Assembly: GCA_001724265.1 (NCBI GenBank)
Contig: MEDY01000300.1
Span: 1-45,555, forward strand
DNA: 45,555 nucleotides
Reading direction: 5' to 3'
Source of the DNA: Rhizaria sp. SCN 62-66
Taxonomy: Eukaryota > Rhizaria, unplaced
The notes under the pieces were generated by a model. That model was not told the DNA's origin. It saw only the letters and a program-made list of their open reading frames with translations, and ran no database searches. Positions 32,476 to 45,555 of the stretch are shown one piece after another (the first letter of the stretch is position 1; every line of letters starts with the position of its first letter). The position numbers were made by a program, and so were the translations under genes.

Positions 32476-35400
32476 TTACGTGCGTGTGGCGCGCCCGATA
32501 ATTCCTGGCGCGGTTTCGTGGTGACCCATAGGCTCGATGCCTGCAGGATCGACAGGCCAGCCATGCAGCCCAAGTACCACGACACGGTCATCGTCCTTCG
32601 TCAGTCCTGCGCGGTTACCAGCATCACCAGCAGTAGCTCCATCTCCGCGGTTAATGTTTGCGCCGTTGCCGCCATTGCCGTCACCATAGTCGTCGTCATC
32701 ATCATCGTCATCATCATCGTTACCGTTCAGCGAGCCTCCACTGCGACGCCGGCGGTCGTGCAGCGCCAGTTCGTGCGCCTCAGTGACGCCACCAAACTCA
32801 ATCATGCCCGGAGCCTTATCGAGCACGATACGAAAGCCCGGGGGCAGCGCGGCTGCGATTTGCTCCACGCGACGCACGGCCCGCGCCCCGCCGATGCGCC
32901 GCACCACCTGCACGGCGTCCAGCGTGCCCGCGCGACGGCCTGCCTTGGCGGCCCACGCCGCGCGCAGCTCTTCCTCCGCGCGCGCGCTCGGGATCGCCGT
33001 CTCGGTGTTGTCCGCGAAGAGTGGCGACAAGTCTTCGCCCCACGCCGCGGCGGCCTCGCGCAACCACGTCCGCGCCTGCGCGCGCTGCGCACCAGTCAGC
33101 TCGCGCCCGTCCGCCGTGAGTCCGGCGACGGCGGCGCCGCCAGCACCAGCACCAGCGCCCGCGAGAAGCGCGTCTGCAGCTGCGGCCAGGTCGACCTCGC
33201 CAGTGAGCGGATCCACAGCCGCGAGCGCGAGGTCGGCGGCGCCCGGCTCGCGCTTGAGCGGGCGCGTCATGATGGCGTCGTTGACCTGCGCCAGACACTG
33301 CTTGAGCAGCGCCCACGCTGGCAGCACGGCGGGCCCCGGCGGCAGCAGCGCGTAGGCGTTGAGGTCGCGCACGGCCGCCTCGAGAAGCGGGACGCCGCGG
33401 AAGAAGCTGCGCGCCAGGAACGCCAGCTGCGCCGTCACGATGGGTACCAGCGCGCGCCACGTCTCGGAGAAGGTCTCGGCCGAGAGCGCCACCCACGCGC
33501 TCGCGGCCTCGGCCTCGGCCTCCAGGTCCGCCGCGCTGGGGCCCGCCGCCGCGGCCGCCGCAGCCGCGCGCGCGGTCGCAGCGCCGCCGTTGGCACTGGC
33601 ACTGCCATTGCCGAGCACTGCGCCTGCGCTGAAGTCGCCGCCGTCGGCGCCTGAGCCCGCGACCGCGTCGCCGCCGCGGCCGCCGCCGCCAGACCCGCCC
33701 GCGGCGCCCGCGGCCGCCGCGGCGGCAGCAGCAGCGGCCGCGGAGGCCTGCGCGACCTGCGCGGAGGCGGCGGAGACGGCGTGCTGCGCGGCGACGAGGC
33801 GCTCCTGCAGCTGCAGAGGGACAGGCAGCGGCACGTCGTGCGTCGTCACGTGCGGCTCGGCGCGCGCGGCGCGCGGCGGGCGCGCGGCGAAGGCGTAGTT
33901 GTGGGCGACGGCGAGGAATCCGCGATAGGGCAGCAGCTGCGCGGCTTCGGAGCCGGAGAGCACGAGCCCCTCGTAAAAGAGCACATAAGTCTCCAGGTCA
34001 TCAAACCAGGGACAGAAAGAGCGCAGCACGGCCACAAACTGGTCCGCCGAGAGCGCGCCGCGGCCTGCGACGTCGCCCAGGCGGAACATGGCCTGCAGCC
34101 GCGGCGTCGACGTTGCGCGCTCCGGCTCCGACAGGTGCATGCAGGCCACGAGAAACACGTCCATGTCCACAAAGCGGCCCTTCTGCTGCTGTTGCTGTTG
34201 CTGTAGCTGCTGCGCCTGCAGCAGATGCGCCGCGCCGCCGCCCTGCACCTGCGCCTGCGCGGCGGCCGCGGCGGCTGCAGCCGCTGCCGCGGCGGCGGCG
34301 GGCCCGCCCTGCGCGAGCAGCGCAGCCGTCGCGGACGCGGACGCGCCCTCAGCGGCGGCGGCGGCGGCCTCAGCGGCGGCCGCGGTGGGTGGCAGGATAA
34401 GCCGCTCGAGACGCTTGAGGTAGCCGGCGACGATGGTGGCGGGCAGCGCGCGGAAGAGCTCCTTGGCCGTCTCGCAGGCAACGGCAAAGGTGACGTGGAC
34501 GGCGCCCGACTCGAGCTCGACGCGCGCGCCGCGGCGGGCCTCGAGCAGGCGGCGCAGTACACGGTATGCCGCCAGGTACAGCTCCAGGTTGCGCTGCGAG
34601 AGGCGCGGCGAGAAGAGCCCCGTGAAGCGCGCGAAGGTCTGCACGCGCAGCGCCGAGGCATGGCGCGAGCGCATCGAGTCGATGAGCTCGTGCAGATACA
34701 CCTCGGCCAGCTTGGCGAGCCCGTAGCGGTGCTTGAACAGGTCCGCGACAAAGTGCGCGAGCGGCACGCGCGCGGCCTGCTTCTGCGCGGCCTCGAGCGC
34801 GAGCCGCTCGTCGTAGAGCTGGAACAGCACGCGCATCACGGCGCGCCGCGGCAGGTGCCGCAGCGTGCGCGCCTCGGGCGCGGGGAACGTCATCGTCGGC
34901 GCGAAGTCGCCCAGGAAGCCCTGCGGACCGAAGTTCAGCATCTGCGGCGCCGCTGCAGCGCTGCTGTGCTGCGATTGCGCGTCGCCACCGTTGCTGTTGC
35001 TATGATTCATGGACAGCGAGCCGGGCGCGGAAGCAGCAGCCAGCGCGGCTGCAGACGCATCGAGGCCCATATTACTGCTATTGCCACCACTACTATTACC
35101 GATACCAGTGTTGGCGTTGTTGCTGGTGCTGTTGTTGTTGTTATTGGCAGCGCGCGAGCGGGCAGTCAAAGCACCGTTGTTGCCGCTATTATTGTTGCCA
35201 GGACCACTATTGTTGCCATTATTGCCATTATTGCTCGCATCCGTGATCATCGCAGCTGGCGCCGCGTTCGCACCCGCACTCCCACTCGCATTAGCTGAAG
35301 CCACAGCCGCCGCCGCCGCCGCTGCCGCCGCCGCCGCCGAGGGCGAGAGGACCGAGAGCGCGGGGGGCAGCACGGGCGCGGCGCCGCCGCCGACGCCCCT

Positions 35401-38016
35401 GCTGCAGCTGGCTGCGCCGGCGAAGGCGCCGCGCGCGACGAGCACGCCCGCGTTGTCGACGACGGACATCTTCTCGGCGAGCGCGCGCTGCCACTCGCGC
35501 TGCGTGTCCAGGTCGTCGAGCAGCGCGCTCAGCGGCGCCGCCGCGTCGGCCAGCGCGGGCGTCACGCGCAGCTCCAGCGTGAAGTGCTTGGCCAGCGCGC
35601 CGCGGCCCAGCACGCGCGCGAACACGTCGCCCGGCGGCAGCCCCGTCAGGCAGAGCTCGGCGGCCGCGTCGGGGGACCCGCGCGTCGAGACCAGGTGCGA
35701 GAAGGCCTCAGTGGTCGGCGGCGCGCCGTGCCGTAGCGACAGCTCCAGGTGGTTGTCCTCGGTGGGAGCGGGGAACTGCGTCAGCGCGAGCCGGAAGCCC
35801 ACGTCGTCGGGGCCCAGCACGAAGCGCACGTAGCGCGAGGAGAGCGCCACGGCGTCGGTGAGGCGCGCGCCCGAGGCGATGGGCGCGATGAGCGGTCGCC
35901 GCGAGCGCAGCAGCTGCCGCACGGCGCGCCGCCGCTCGTCCAGCGCGCGCAACGCCGCCGCGCCCGGGGACGCCTCCAGCCCGCGCAGATCGAACGCGGC
36001 AGATGCGGCGGCCGCGGTCGCGGCGGCCTCCGAGGCGGCCTCGGCGCTCTGAGGCTCCAGCTCCTGCGCCTCAGATTGCTCGCTGCGACAGTCTTTGCCT
36101 TGCTCCTGCTGCTCTTGCTGCTGCTGCTGCTGGCTGTCGCGGTGCTGTTGCATGACGTCCCCGGCGGCCCTGAGCGCGGCCAGCACCGAGACGTCGCCCA
36201 GCCGCAGCCGGCGCGCGCCCTCCTCGGGGCCCAGGTGCACCAATACGCCGCGGTCCTCGTCCCACTCCTCGCTCGGCACCAGGCCCTGCGGCGCGGTCTC
36301 GTCGTCAGAGCTCTCGCCGGCGCCCTCGCTGTCGTCGTCTGCAGTGCCGTCCTTATCTTGAGCATCGACATCAGGCTTGGCCGCTGCCTTGCCGTCCTTG
36401 CAGTCGGCGCCGCTGCTGTCCTTTGCGGATGAGCCTTTCTTGCCGTCCTTGGCGTCCTTGGCCTGCGCTAACGCTGCCTGCGCCTTTGCCTGCGCCCTGG
36501 CGTGCGCCCTGGCGGCCTTGGCGTCGGCGCGGCCCTGCTTGCGCGCGGCGATAGCCTCGAGACGCTCCGCGATGCCGGGTCGGGCGACGCGGCCGAGCGC
36601 GCGGCCGACCTCCTCGAGCTGCCGCGCCGTCTGCTCGGAGCGGCCGGCCTCGGCGTCGGCCTCGCGCCGCAGCGCCGCCACGCGCGCTCGCAGCCCCGCG
36701 TCGGCCTCGGCCTTATGCGCGCGCAGCACGGCCAGCGAGGCCTCGGCGCCCAGCCGCCGCCGCAGCTCCGTCAGCAGGAACTCGACCGAGCTGAAGTAGC
36801 CCGCGTAGCCGCGCGCTGCGCGCGCCAGGAGTTGCGCCAGCGGTCGCGAGGGGCAGAGCTCGGGGCGCGCAGAGAGCTGCCGCAGCACGGCGTCCCAGAG
36901 CCGCAGCTCGCCCAGGCCCTCGCCCAGCTCGCCCGCCACGCGCAACAGCAGGTCCGCGGGCGCGGCGCTGCCGGTGCTTTGCGCCTGCGAGTAGGCGGCC
37001 TCGTCCTCGACGGCCTCCGCGGCGGCCTCCCGGGCCAGCAAATCTTCGCTCTCCGAGTCAGCGTCAGCATCCGCGGCTGCAGCGTCGAGCGCGCTTCCGT
37101 CAGCGTCGGCCGCGGCGCCCGCGCGCGCGCGCACGGCGGCGAGCGGCAGCGCGGGGCGGCCGCGGCGGCGCAGCTCCTCCATGGCCGGCGACGCGAAGGG
37201 GCCCGGCGCGCCCGCGGCCACGGCGGCGGCGGCGGCGGCGGCGCCCTGCGCCAGCGCGCGCGCAGTCAGGTCACGCGTCCCATTCGCGCTCTCGCCGCCG
37301 GCGTCGCTGCTCGTGGCGCCGAGCGCGGTGGCGGCGGCGGCGGCGGCTCGGTGGGCGCGCGCGCCGCGCCAGGAGAGCAGCATCGAGTCGAGCGAGGCAC
37401 TGAGGCTCGTAACCAGCGCGTCGTGATCGCCGCGCCGCGCAGTCAGGCCGAGCGCCGCGGGTGCGCCGCCGTCCGCAGCCGCGGCGTTGTTGTTGTTGGC
37501 GGTGTTGGCGAGGGGCCAGGGGGAGGGCGCGGCGGTTTTGGAGTAAAAGGCGTCTAGGCTGTGCGCCTGCGAGCGCCAGGGCTTGCGCGTCACGAACGCG
37601 TCGGCGGCGGCGTTGCCGGCCGCGTCAGCGCCGGGCAACGCGGGCAGCGTGGCGGGAGCCACGACCGGCACAGACACGGCCGCAGCGCCAGCGGCAGCAG
37701 AGCGGGCTGAGCTGCTGGAGCTTGACGTCACAATAGTGCCGGTCGCGGCGGGCGAGAACGGGGCCGCGAGCGCGCGCGGGGGCCCAATGGGCGCGGGGCT
37801 GTGCGCGGGGGCAGCGGTGGCGCCGGAGCGCGCGGCCGCCGAGGCCGTGGTCTGCGTGAAGCCCGGCTTGGCGAAGGACGGCAGCGGGTCAGTGCCGTCC
37901 ATCACCGCCAGAGACACAGTGCCCTGCTGCGCGCGCTCCTGCCAGCCAGAGGTCTTGGCACCGCGGCCGCGCGCGGACGGCTTCGCGGCAGGCAGCGGGC
38001 CACTAGAGGTGAACAT
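32476..38016 (-). CDS. Large hypothetical protein with degenerate EF-hand-like segment
   Basis: A single exon of 1,846 residues from ATG 38016-38014 to TAA 32476-32478; not confidently recognised. Residues 1-350 are Ala/Ser-rich. Helical Arg/Glu/Ala stretches follow to about 540, then an Ala/Lys charged block with KDAKDGKKGSSAKD. A globular segment at about 720-860 includes SSRYVRFVLGPDDVGFRLAL. An Asn/Gly-rich linker lies around 930-1010. The most conserved-looking part is about 1055-1140, with FVADLFKHRYGLAKLAEVYL and LRVQTFARFTGLFSP, which resembles an F..D...RYGL..LAE motif I associate with EF-hand or cilium-linked proteins. It is followed by an EF-hand-like helix-loop-helix (FRLGDVAGRGALSADQF, near 1300) lacking canonical calcium ligands. 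The C-terminus is Asp/Asn-rich (nine consecutive Asp). Function unknown; a ciliary or cytoskeletal role is only a guess. Divergent from centrin. Confidence 0.8.
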   Translation of the reverse strand: MFTSSGPLPAAKPSARGRGAKTSGWQERAQQGTVSLAVMDGTDPLPSFAKPGFTQTTASAAARSGATAAPAHSPAPIGPPRALAAPFSPAATGTIVTSSSSSSARSAAAGAAAVSVPVVAPATLPALPGADAAGNAAADAFVTRKPWRSQAHSLDAFYSKTAAPSPWPLANTANNNNAAAADGGAPAALGLTARRGDHDALVTSLSASLDSMLLSWRGARAHRAAAAAATALGATSSDAGGESANGTRDLTARALAQGAAAAAAAVAAGAPGPFASPAMEELRRRGRPALPLAAVRARAGAAADADGSALDAAAADADADSESEDLLAREAAAEAVEDEAAYSQAQSTGSAAPADLLLRVAGELGEGLGELRLWDAVLRQLSARPELCPSRPLAQLLARAARGYAGYFSSVEFLLTELRRRLGAEASLAVLRAHKAEADAGLRARVAALRREADAEAGRSEQTARQLEEVGRALGRVARPGIAERLEAIAARKQGRADAKAARAHARAQAKAQAALAQAKDAKDGKKGSSAKDSSGADCKDGKAAAKPDVDAQDKDGTADDDSEGAGESSDDETAPQGLVPSEEWDEDRGVLVHLGPEEGARRLRLGDVSVLAALRAAGDVMQQHRDSQQQQQQEQQEQGKDCRSEQSEAQELEPQSAEAASEAAATAAAASAAFDLRGLEASPGAAALRALDERRRAVRQLLRSRRPLIAPIASGARLTDAVALSSRYVRFVLGPDDVGFRLALTQFPAPTEDNHLELSLRHGAPPTTEAFSHLVSTRGSPDAAAELCLTGLPPGDVFARVLGRGALAKHFTLELRVTPALADAAAPLSALLDDLDTQREWQRALAEKMSVVDNAGVLVARGAFAGAASCSRGVGGGAAPVLPPALSVLSPSAAAAAAAAAAAVASANASGSAGANAAPAAMITDASNNGNNGNNSGPGNNNSGNNGALTARSRAANNNNNSTSNNANTGIGNSSGGNSSNMGLDASAAALAAASAPGSLSMNHSNSNGGDAQSQHSSAAAAPQMLNFGPQGFLGDFAPTMTFPAPEARTLRHLPRRAVMRVLFQLYDERLALEAAQKQAARVPLAHFVADLFKHRYGLAKLAEVYLHELIDSMRSRHASALRVQTFARFTGLFSPRLSQRNLELYLAAYRVLRRLLEARRGARVELESGAVHVTFAVACETAKELFRALPATIVAGYLKRLERLILPPTAAAAEAAAAAAEGASASATAALLAQGGPAAAAAAAAAAAAAAQAQVQGGGAAHLLQAQQLQQQQQQQKGRFVDMDVFLVACMHLSEPERATSTPRLQAMFRLGDVAGRGALSADQFVAVLRSFCPWFDDLETYVLFYEGLVLSGSEAAQLLPYRGFLAVAHNYAFAARPPRAARAEPHVTTHDVPLPVPLQLQERLVAAQHAVSAASAQVAQASAAAAAAAAAAAGAAGGSGGGGRGGDAVAGSGADGGDFSAGAVLGNGSASANGGAATARAAAAAAAAGPSAADLEAEAEAASAWVALSAETFSETWRALVPIVTAQLAFLARSFFRGVPLLEAAVRDLNAYALLPPGPAVLPAWALLKQCLAQVNDAIMTRPLKREPGAADLALAAVDPLTGEVDLAAAADALLAGAGAGAGGAAVAGLTADGRELTGAQRAQARTWLREAAAAWGEDLSPLFADNTETAIPSARAEEELRAAWAAKAGRRAGTLDAVQVVRRIGGARAVRRVEQIAAALPPGFRIVLDKAPGMIEFGGVTEAHELALHDRRRRSGGSLNGNDDDDDDDDDDYGDGNGGNGANINRGDGATAGDAGNRAGLTKDDDRVVVLGLHGWPVDPAGIEPMGHHETAPGIIGRATRT

Positions 38017-38567
38017 GCCGCGGGCCACGACGCAGGCGGGCGCGAAGAACTGAAGGAGTGTTCCAGTGAGTTGCTCTCGAAGAAGCGAGAGGTGTTAAAG
38101 CGGCTCTGTGGGAAGGCAAAGGAAGATTGAAGAGATGTGAGCAAATAATTTGTAAACAAAACCCAGTGAAACTATCTATAGAATGAGGGTTTGTCTCCTG
38201 TCGGACGATTGACTTTGCTGCAGGGCTATTCAGATTCGTGCACAGAAACCGCTCTTCGTTTGCCCAATAGTTTTTTTCGGAACCAAGCTGAATCAGCCTG
38301 ACTTTGCAGCGGAATATACGCCTGAGGAAGTTTATACAGGAAACAATTGGCCAAGATTAGTAGTATATATTAAGTGATCTACGCGTTGTTAAGGCTTGCA
38401 TTTGAAAATCGGATGTATGTGGTGCAGATTTGACGTTTTAAGAGCTGTTTGCGGCTTCACTTTCCTTGTGACCGTTGGGGTTGGAGGTTCGATCGATCGA
38501 TTGAGAGGTTGTCGAGCACGCTTGAGTTTGAAATTGTGTTGACTTTAGGCCGTAAAACAGCATAAAT
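38017..38567. promoter_or_regulatory. Divergent spacer between the 32476 gene and centrin
   Basis: 551 bp with both promoters. It contains the palindromic run TCGATCGATCGA near 38490-38502, about 70 bp before the centrin ATG; whether it is a site is unknown. No gene seen. Confidence 0.45.
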
Positions 38568-39319
38568 ATGTCTTCTAATCTTGGATCTAGGTACGTTTTC
38601 TTATTATTTTAAATTGGAATCTTGTTTTACTCAGGTCTTATGCCCCCATTTCTGCCTCCAGTCTCCTTCAGCTTGATGTCTCATAGTCTCCCGCCCACCA
38701 TCAACTTCTTCCCCCGTTCTCACTCTTTTTCTCTTCACAACGTTTTCTAACTCCTTCTGCATTTTGTTCATTCATCTACTATTCCAACGCGCGTAGCATG
38801 GGCGCCGGTAAGGACTTCGGCATCGCGCCGCGCTTCAAGAAGAAGCCTGTGGGCAAGAACGGGCGTCCCGAGCTGACGGAGGAGCAGCGCCAGGAGATCA
38901 AGGAGGCCTTCGACCTCTTCGACACGGACAAGTCGGGCTCAATTGACTACCACGAGCTCAAGGTCGCGATGCGCGCGCTAGGCTTTGACGTGCGCAAGGC
39001 CGAGGTGGTGAAGCTGATGAAGGAGTACGACCGCGCCGAGTCGGGCCAGATCGAGTACCTTGACTTCGTCGACATCATGACGCAGAAGATGGCCGACCGC
39101 GACCCCGAGGAGGAGATCCGCAAGGCCTTCGCGCTGTTCGATGACGACCAGACGGGCGCGATCTCGGTTAAGAACTTGCGCCGCGTGGCGCGCGACCTGG
39201 GCGAGGCGCTCAGCGACGACGAACTCCAGGCCATGATCGAGGAGTTCGACAAGAACAACGACGGCGTCATCGACGAGGCAGAGTTCATGGCCATCATGAA
39301 GCAGACCTCCATCTACTAA
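38568..39319 (+). CDS. Centrin (caltractin), four EF-hands
   Basis: Calcium-binding protein of centrioles, basal bodies and associated fibres. Two exons: 38568-38590 (23 nt) and 38797-39319, with a 206-bp intron GTACGT...GCGTAG, give 181 residues. Splicing joins MSSNLGS to [17 protein letters not shown]; the alternative is to start at the internal ATG 38798 (173 residues). The basic N-terminal segment and [18 protein letters not shown] are typical. EF-hand 1 loop D50-E61 ([12 protein letters not shown]) and EF-hand 4 loop D159-E170 ([12 protein letters not shown]) are canonical. Loop 2 ends in Asp and loop 3 ends in Asn ([12 protein letters not shown]), as in other centrins, so sites 1 and 4 should be the best calcium sites. 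The C-terminus MKQTSIY is the conserved centrin ending, followed by TAA. It implies a centriole-bearing organism. Confidence 0.96.
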
Positions 39320-40021
39320 GCAGCTGTGATGGTGCGACGCAAAGCGCAAGGCGCAAAGCACAAAGCGCAAAGCGCAAAGCGAGCGAAGCAAAGCTGGGAG
39401 CCTACAGCTAGCCAGAGTAGCGAAAGCTGAGGAAACCTAGCCTAGTTGGAGCTGTCACCTGTAACAAGTCATAGTCTCATAGTAATTTCATTTAGCCATT
39501 TGTACACAATGTTACTCGCTAGTTTCACATAAGAAAACAATAACAATCGAAAAAAAGATTAAAAGCGCGCGCCTTTGGAGGGCAGCAGCAAATGTCAGTT
39601 CCGAGTAACGACCAAAACGAGATAAAACCCAATACAAAGCCACACATAGAAAAACAACAACTTGAGTCAACAATTGAAGCGATGCCTCGCAGTGTATTCA
39701 AAACCGAATAAATACGTTAAATATGACACAGAAAGCAGAGCGCGCAACGCCAGACCGATTATATCATCATCATCACAGCATCAGGCGGGGTTCAGAGGGA
39801 GAGAGGAGCACGGCAGCGGCGGGGCGTAGAGCGGGAGAGAGAGTGCAAGCGCAAGACCCACACTCTGACAACAACAAGAGGCGTCCGCGACCTGTAAGCA
39901 AGCAGCTGCGGGGGGCAACAGTAGCATCATGTCCGACCGACCGGTGGCGGCGACGACAGCGGCGAAGACACGACCGGCTCACGGTGTGCGTGAGCGCGTG
40001 GTGCGCGAGGGGCCGGCACAC
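39320..40021. other. Convergent spacer between centrin and cytochrome c
   Basis: 702 bp between facing 3' ends. It starts with the short tandem repeat at 39339-39394 and continues AT-rich to about 39720. The last 300 bp before the cytochrome c stop are GC-richer, with purine-rich stretches. No conserved protein or RNA gene was found. Confidence 0.55.
39339..39394 (+). repeat. Imperfect GCAAAGC tandem repeat in the centrin 3' flank
   Basis: Six to eight imperfect copies of a 7-9 bp unit around GCAAAGC/GCGCAAA, beginning 20 bp after the centrin stop codon, so probably within its 3' UTR. Confidence 0.8.
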
Positions 40022-40543
40022 TTACTGGGCCTTGAGGTAGGCGACGAGGTCGGCGCGGTCCTGGGGCTTCTTGATGCCGGCGAAAACCATCTTGGTGCCG
40101 GGGATGAACTTCTTGGGGTTCTCGAGGTAGCGGAAAAGGTTGTCCTCGTCCCAAGTGACGCCGGAGTTGGCGTTGGCCGCAGTGTAGGCGTAGTCCTTGC
40201 CGGAGCCAGACTTGCGGTTGTAGATGCCAGCAAGGTTGGGGCCCTGCTTGGCCTGGCCCTCAGCCGCGACGACGGAGTGGCACTGCAGGCAGAACTTCTT
40301 GAAGATCGCGGCACCCTGGAGAGTGGATTTTAAGAAAATCGAAAGCAAAATGCACAATGAGCAAATCGAACGCGCGAAAAAAAGAAAAAAGCACGTGGGT
40401 CTCAGCGCAGTGGCGGCCAGTGAAAAATGCACGGCAATGGCCATACAGCCACAAGCAAAACGCACAGAGCTAATAAATTGCAATCAGAACATAGAGAGAG
40501 GTTTGTAGCGTACCTTAGTGGCGTCACCCTCAGGCATAGACAT
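40022..40543 (-). CDS. Cytochrome c (mitochondrial, class I)
   Basis: Electron carrier between complexes III and IV in the mitochondrial intermembrane space. Exons 40543-40514 and 40315-40022 with a 198-bp intron (GTACGC...CTCCAG) give 107 residues. Exon 1 encodes only [10 protein letters not shown]. Haem attachment is Cys19-Leu-Gln-Cys22-His23, the standard CXXCH rather than the single-Cys form of euglenozoans. Other family marks are [27 protein letters not shown] with the axial Met86, and FAGIKK, with AYLKAQ at the end before TAA. Length and motifs are normal. It has no cleaved targeting peptide, as usual for cytochrome c. It lies tail-to-tail with centrin and has the same orientation as the Prp16 gene upstream. 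Confidence 0.96.
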
Positions 40544-41083
40544 GTTTTAGCTAGTCTGTCGTCGGTAAAAGCAGGGCAAAGGGAGAGGGAGGAAGCGGTT
40601 TGAGTCAGTCATCGAGCTTTTGCGGGGTCAAGTTCGTGTGTCACAGCGCGTCACAGTGACTCTCGTTAAAAAGACAATTATTAACAAACATGTTTGTCAG
40701 CGTTTGTATGGATAAAACTGTCTGTCATATTCGTCCCACGCTACATCTCGCCTTGCAAAGATCGTCCGTCATCGCGCCGCGGCGGTCAGACCCGGCTTGA
40801 CTTTGAGATGTCAGACTGGACCGAGAAAATCGGTTCAGTAAGGTAAACAAAGTCCGACTAGCTACTTTGTTACGCGGTTCAAGTCTCATGGAAATGCTGT
40901 AGTGTATTTATAACTTACTTTTTGAATGTGTTAGATTTATTCATATACTGATCTTGTCGTTTTAGCCACTAATGACTCTGATACAGGAAGATATCTTACA
41001 AAATTCGCACTTATTGAACGTGAAAGGCCGAGCTGAAGATCTCTAGTGGATCAATTTCCACAAAACGAGCTTATTTTATCCAC
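40544..41083. promoter_or_regulatory. Spacer: cytochrome c promoter and 3' flank of the Prp16 gene
   Basis: 540 bp of mixed to AT-rich sequence. The part near 40544-40660 should be the cytochrome c promoter and 5' UTR; the part near 41083 the 3' UTR of the helicase gene. No separate gene is supported. Confidence 0.5.

Positions 41084-45555
<4,472 letters not shown>

Overview
This is a nuclear genome window from a GC-rich protist. The evidence is spliceosomal introns, a centrin, a splicing helicase (Prp16/DHX38), an exosome subunit (RRP41), a eukaryotic-type GMP synthase and mitochondrial cytochrome c. Exons are strongly GC-rich and Ala/Gln/Asn-rich. Introns (118-248 bp, 15 modelled) and intergenic spacers are AT-rich. 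I could not place the organism further. The MAP kinase has a Thr-Arg-His activation motif of the kind I know from apicomplexan Map2-type kinases, which argues against animals, fungi and land plants.

The most important observation concerns the genetic code. Reading frames of otherwise intact genes are interrupted only by TAG. Four of the five interrupting TAGs lie inside glutamine tracts (8133, 28140, 28326, 31260); a fifth is proposed in a small first exon (24807). None of the ten gene ends seen here uses TAG: six are TAA and four are TGA. The simplest reading is a nuclear code in which UAG means Gln while UAA and UGA remain stops. A standard-code annotation would cut the MAP kinase into fragments and truncate the 10.4-kb gene at the left.

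Layout, left to right: 1-10427 (-) is one giant low-complexity gene with a SAGA Ada1/Tad1-like segment, open at the left edge. 11421-13834 (-) is GMP synthase, with a GC-AG intron. 14388-15262 (+) is RRP41, with an intron directly after the ATG. 15583-24188 (-) is a coiled-coil protein of about 2,694 residues. 24792-25757 (+) is a small PH-domain protein. 26094-27209 (-) is a short-chain dehydrogenase. 27942-31430 (+) is the atypical MAP kinase. 31431-32475 is an AT-rich convergent spacer. 32476-38016 (-) is a large unrecognised protein. 38568-39319 (+) is centrin. 40022-40543 (-) is cytochrome c. 41084-45555 (-) is Prp16/DHX38, open at the right edge.

From GMP synthase to cytochrome c the genes strictly alternate in strand, with 0.3-1.0 kb between them, so promoters are shared head-to-head and 3' ends face each other. 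The genes form no single pathway; they are mostly housekeeping (splicing, RNA decay, purine synthesis, respiration, centriole) plus signalling and large structural or low-complexity proteins. Fourteen of the fifteen modelled 5' splice sites carry C at +4 (GTACGT or GTGCGT), a second genome-wide peculiarity. Short first exons (3-30 nt) recur in four genes.
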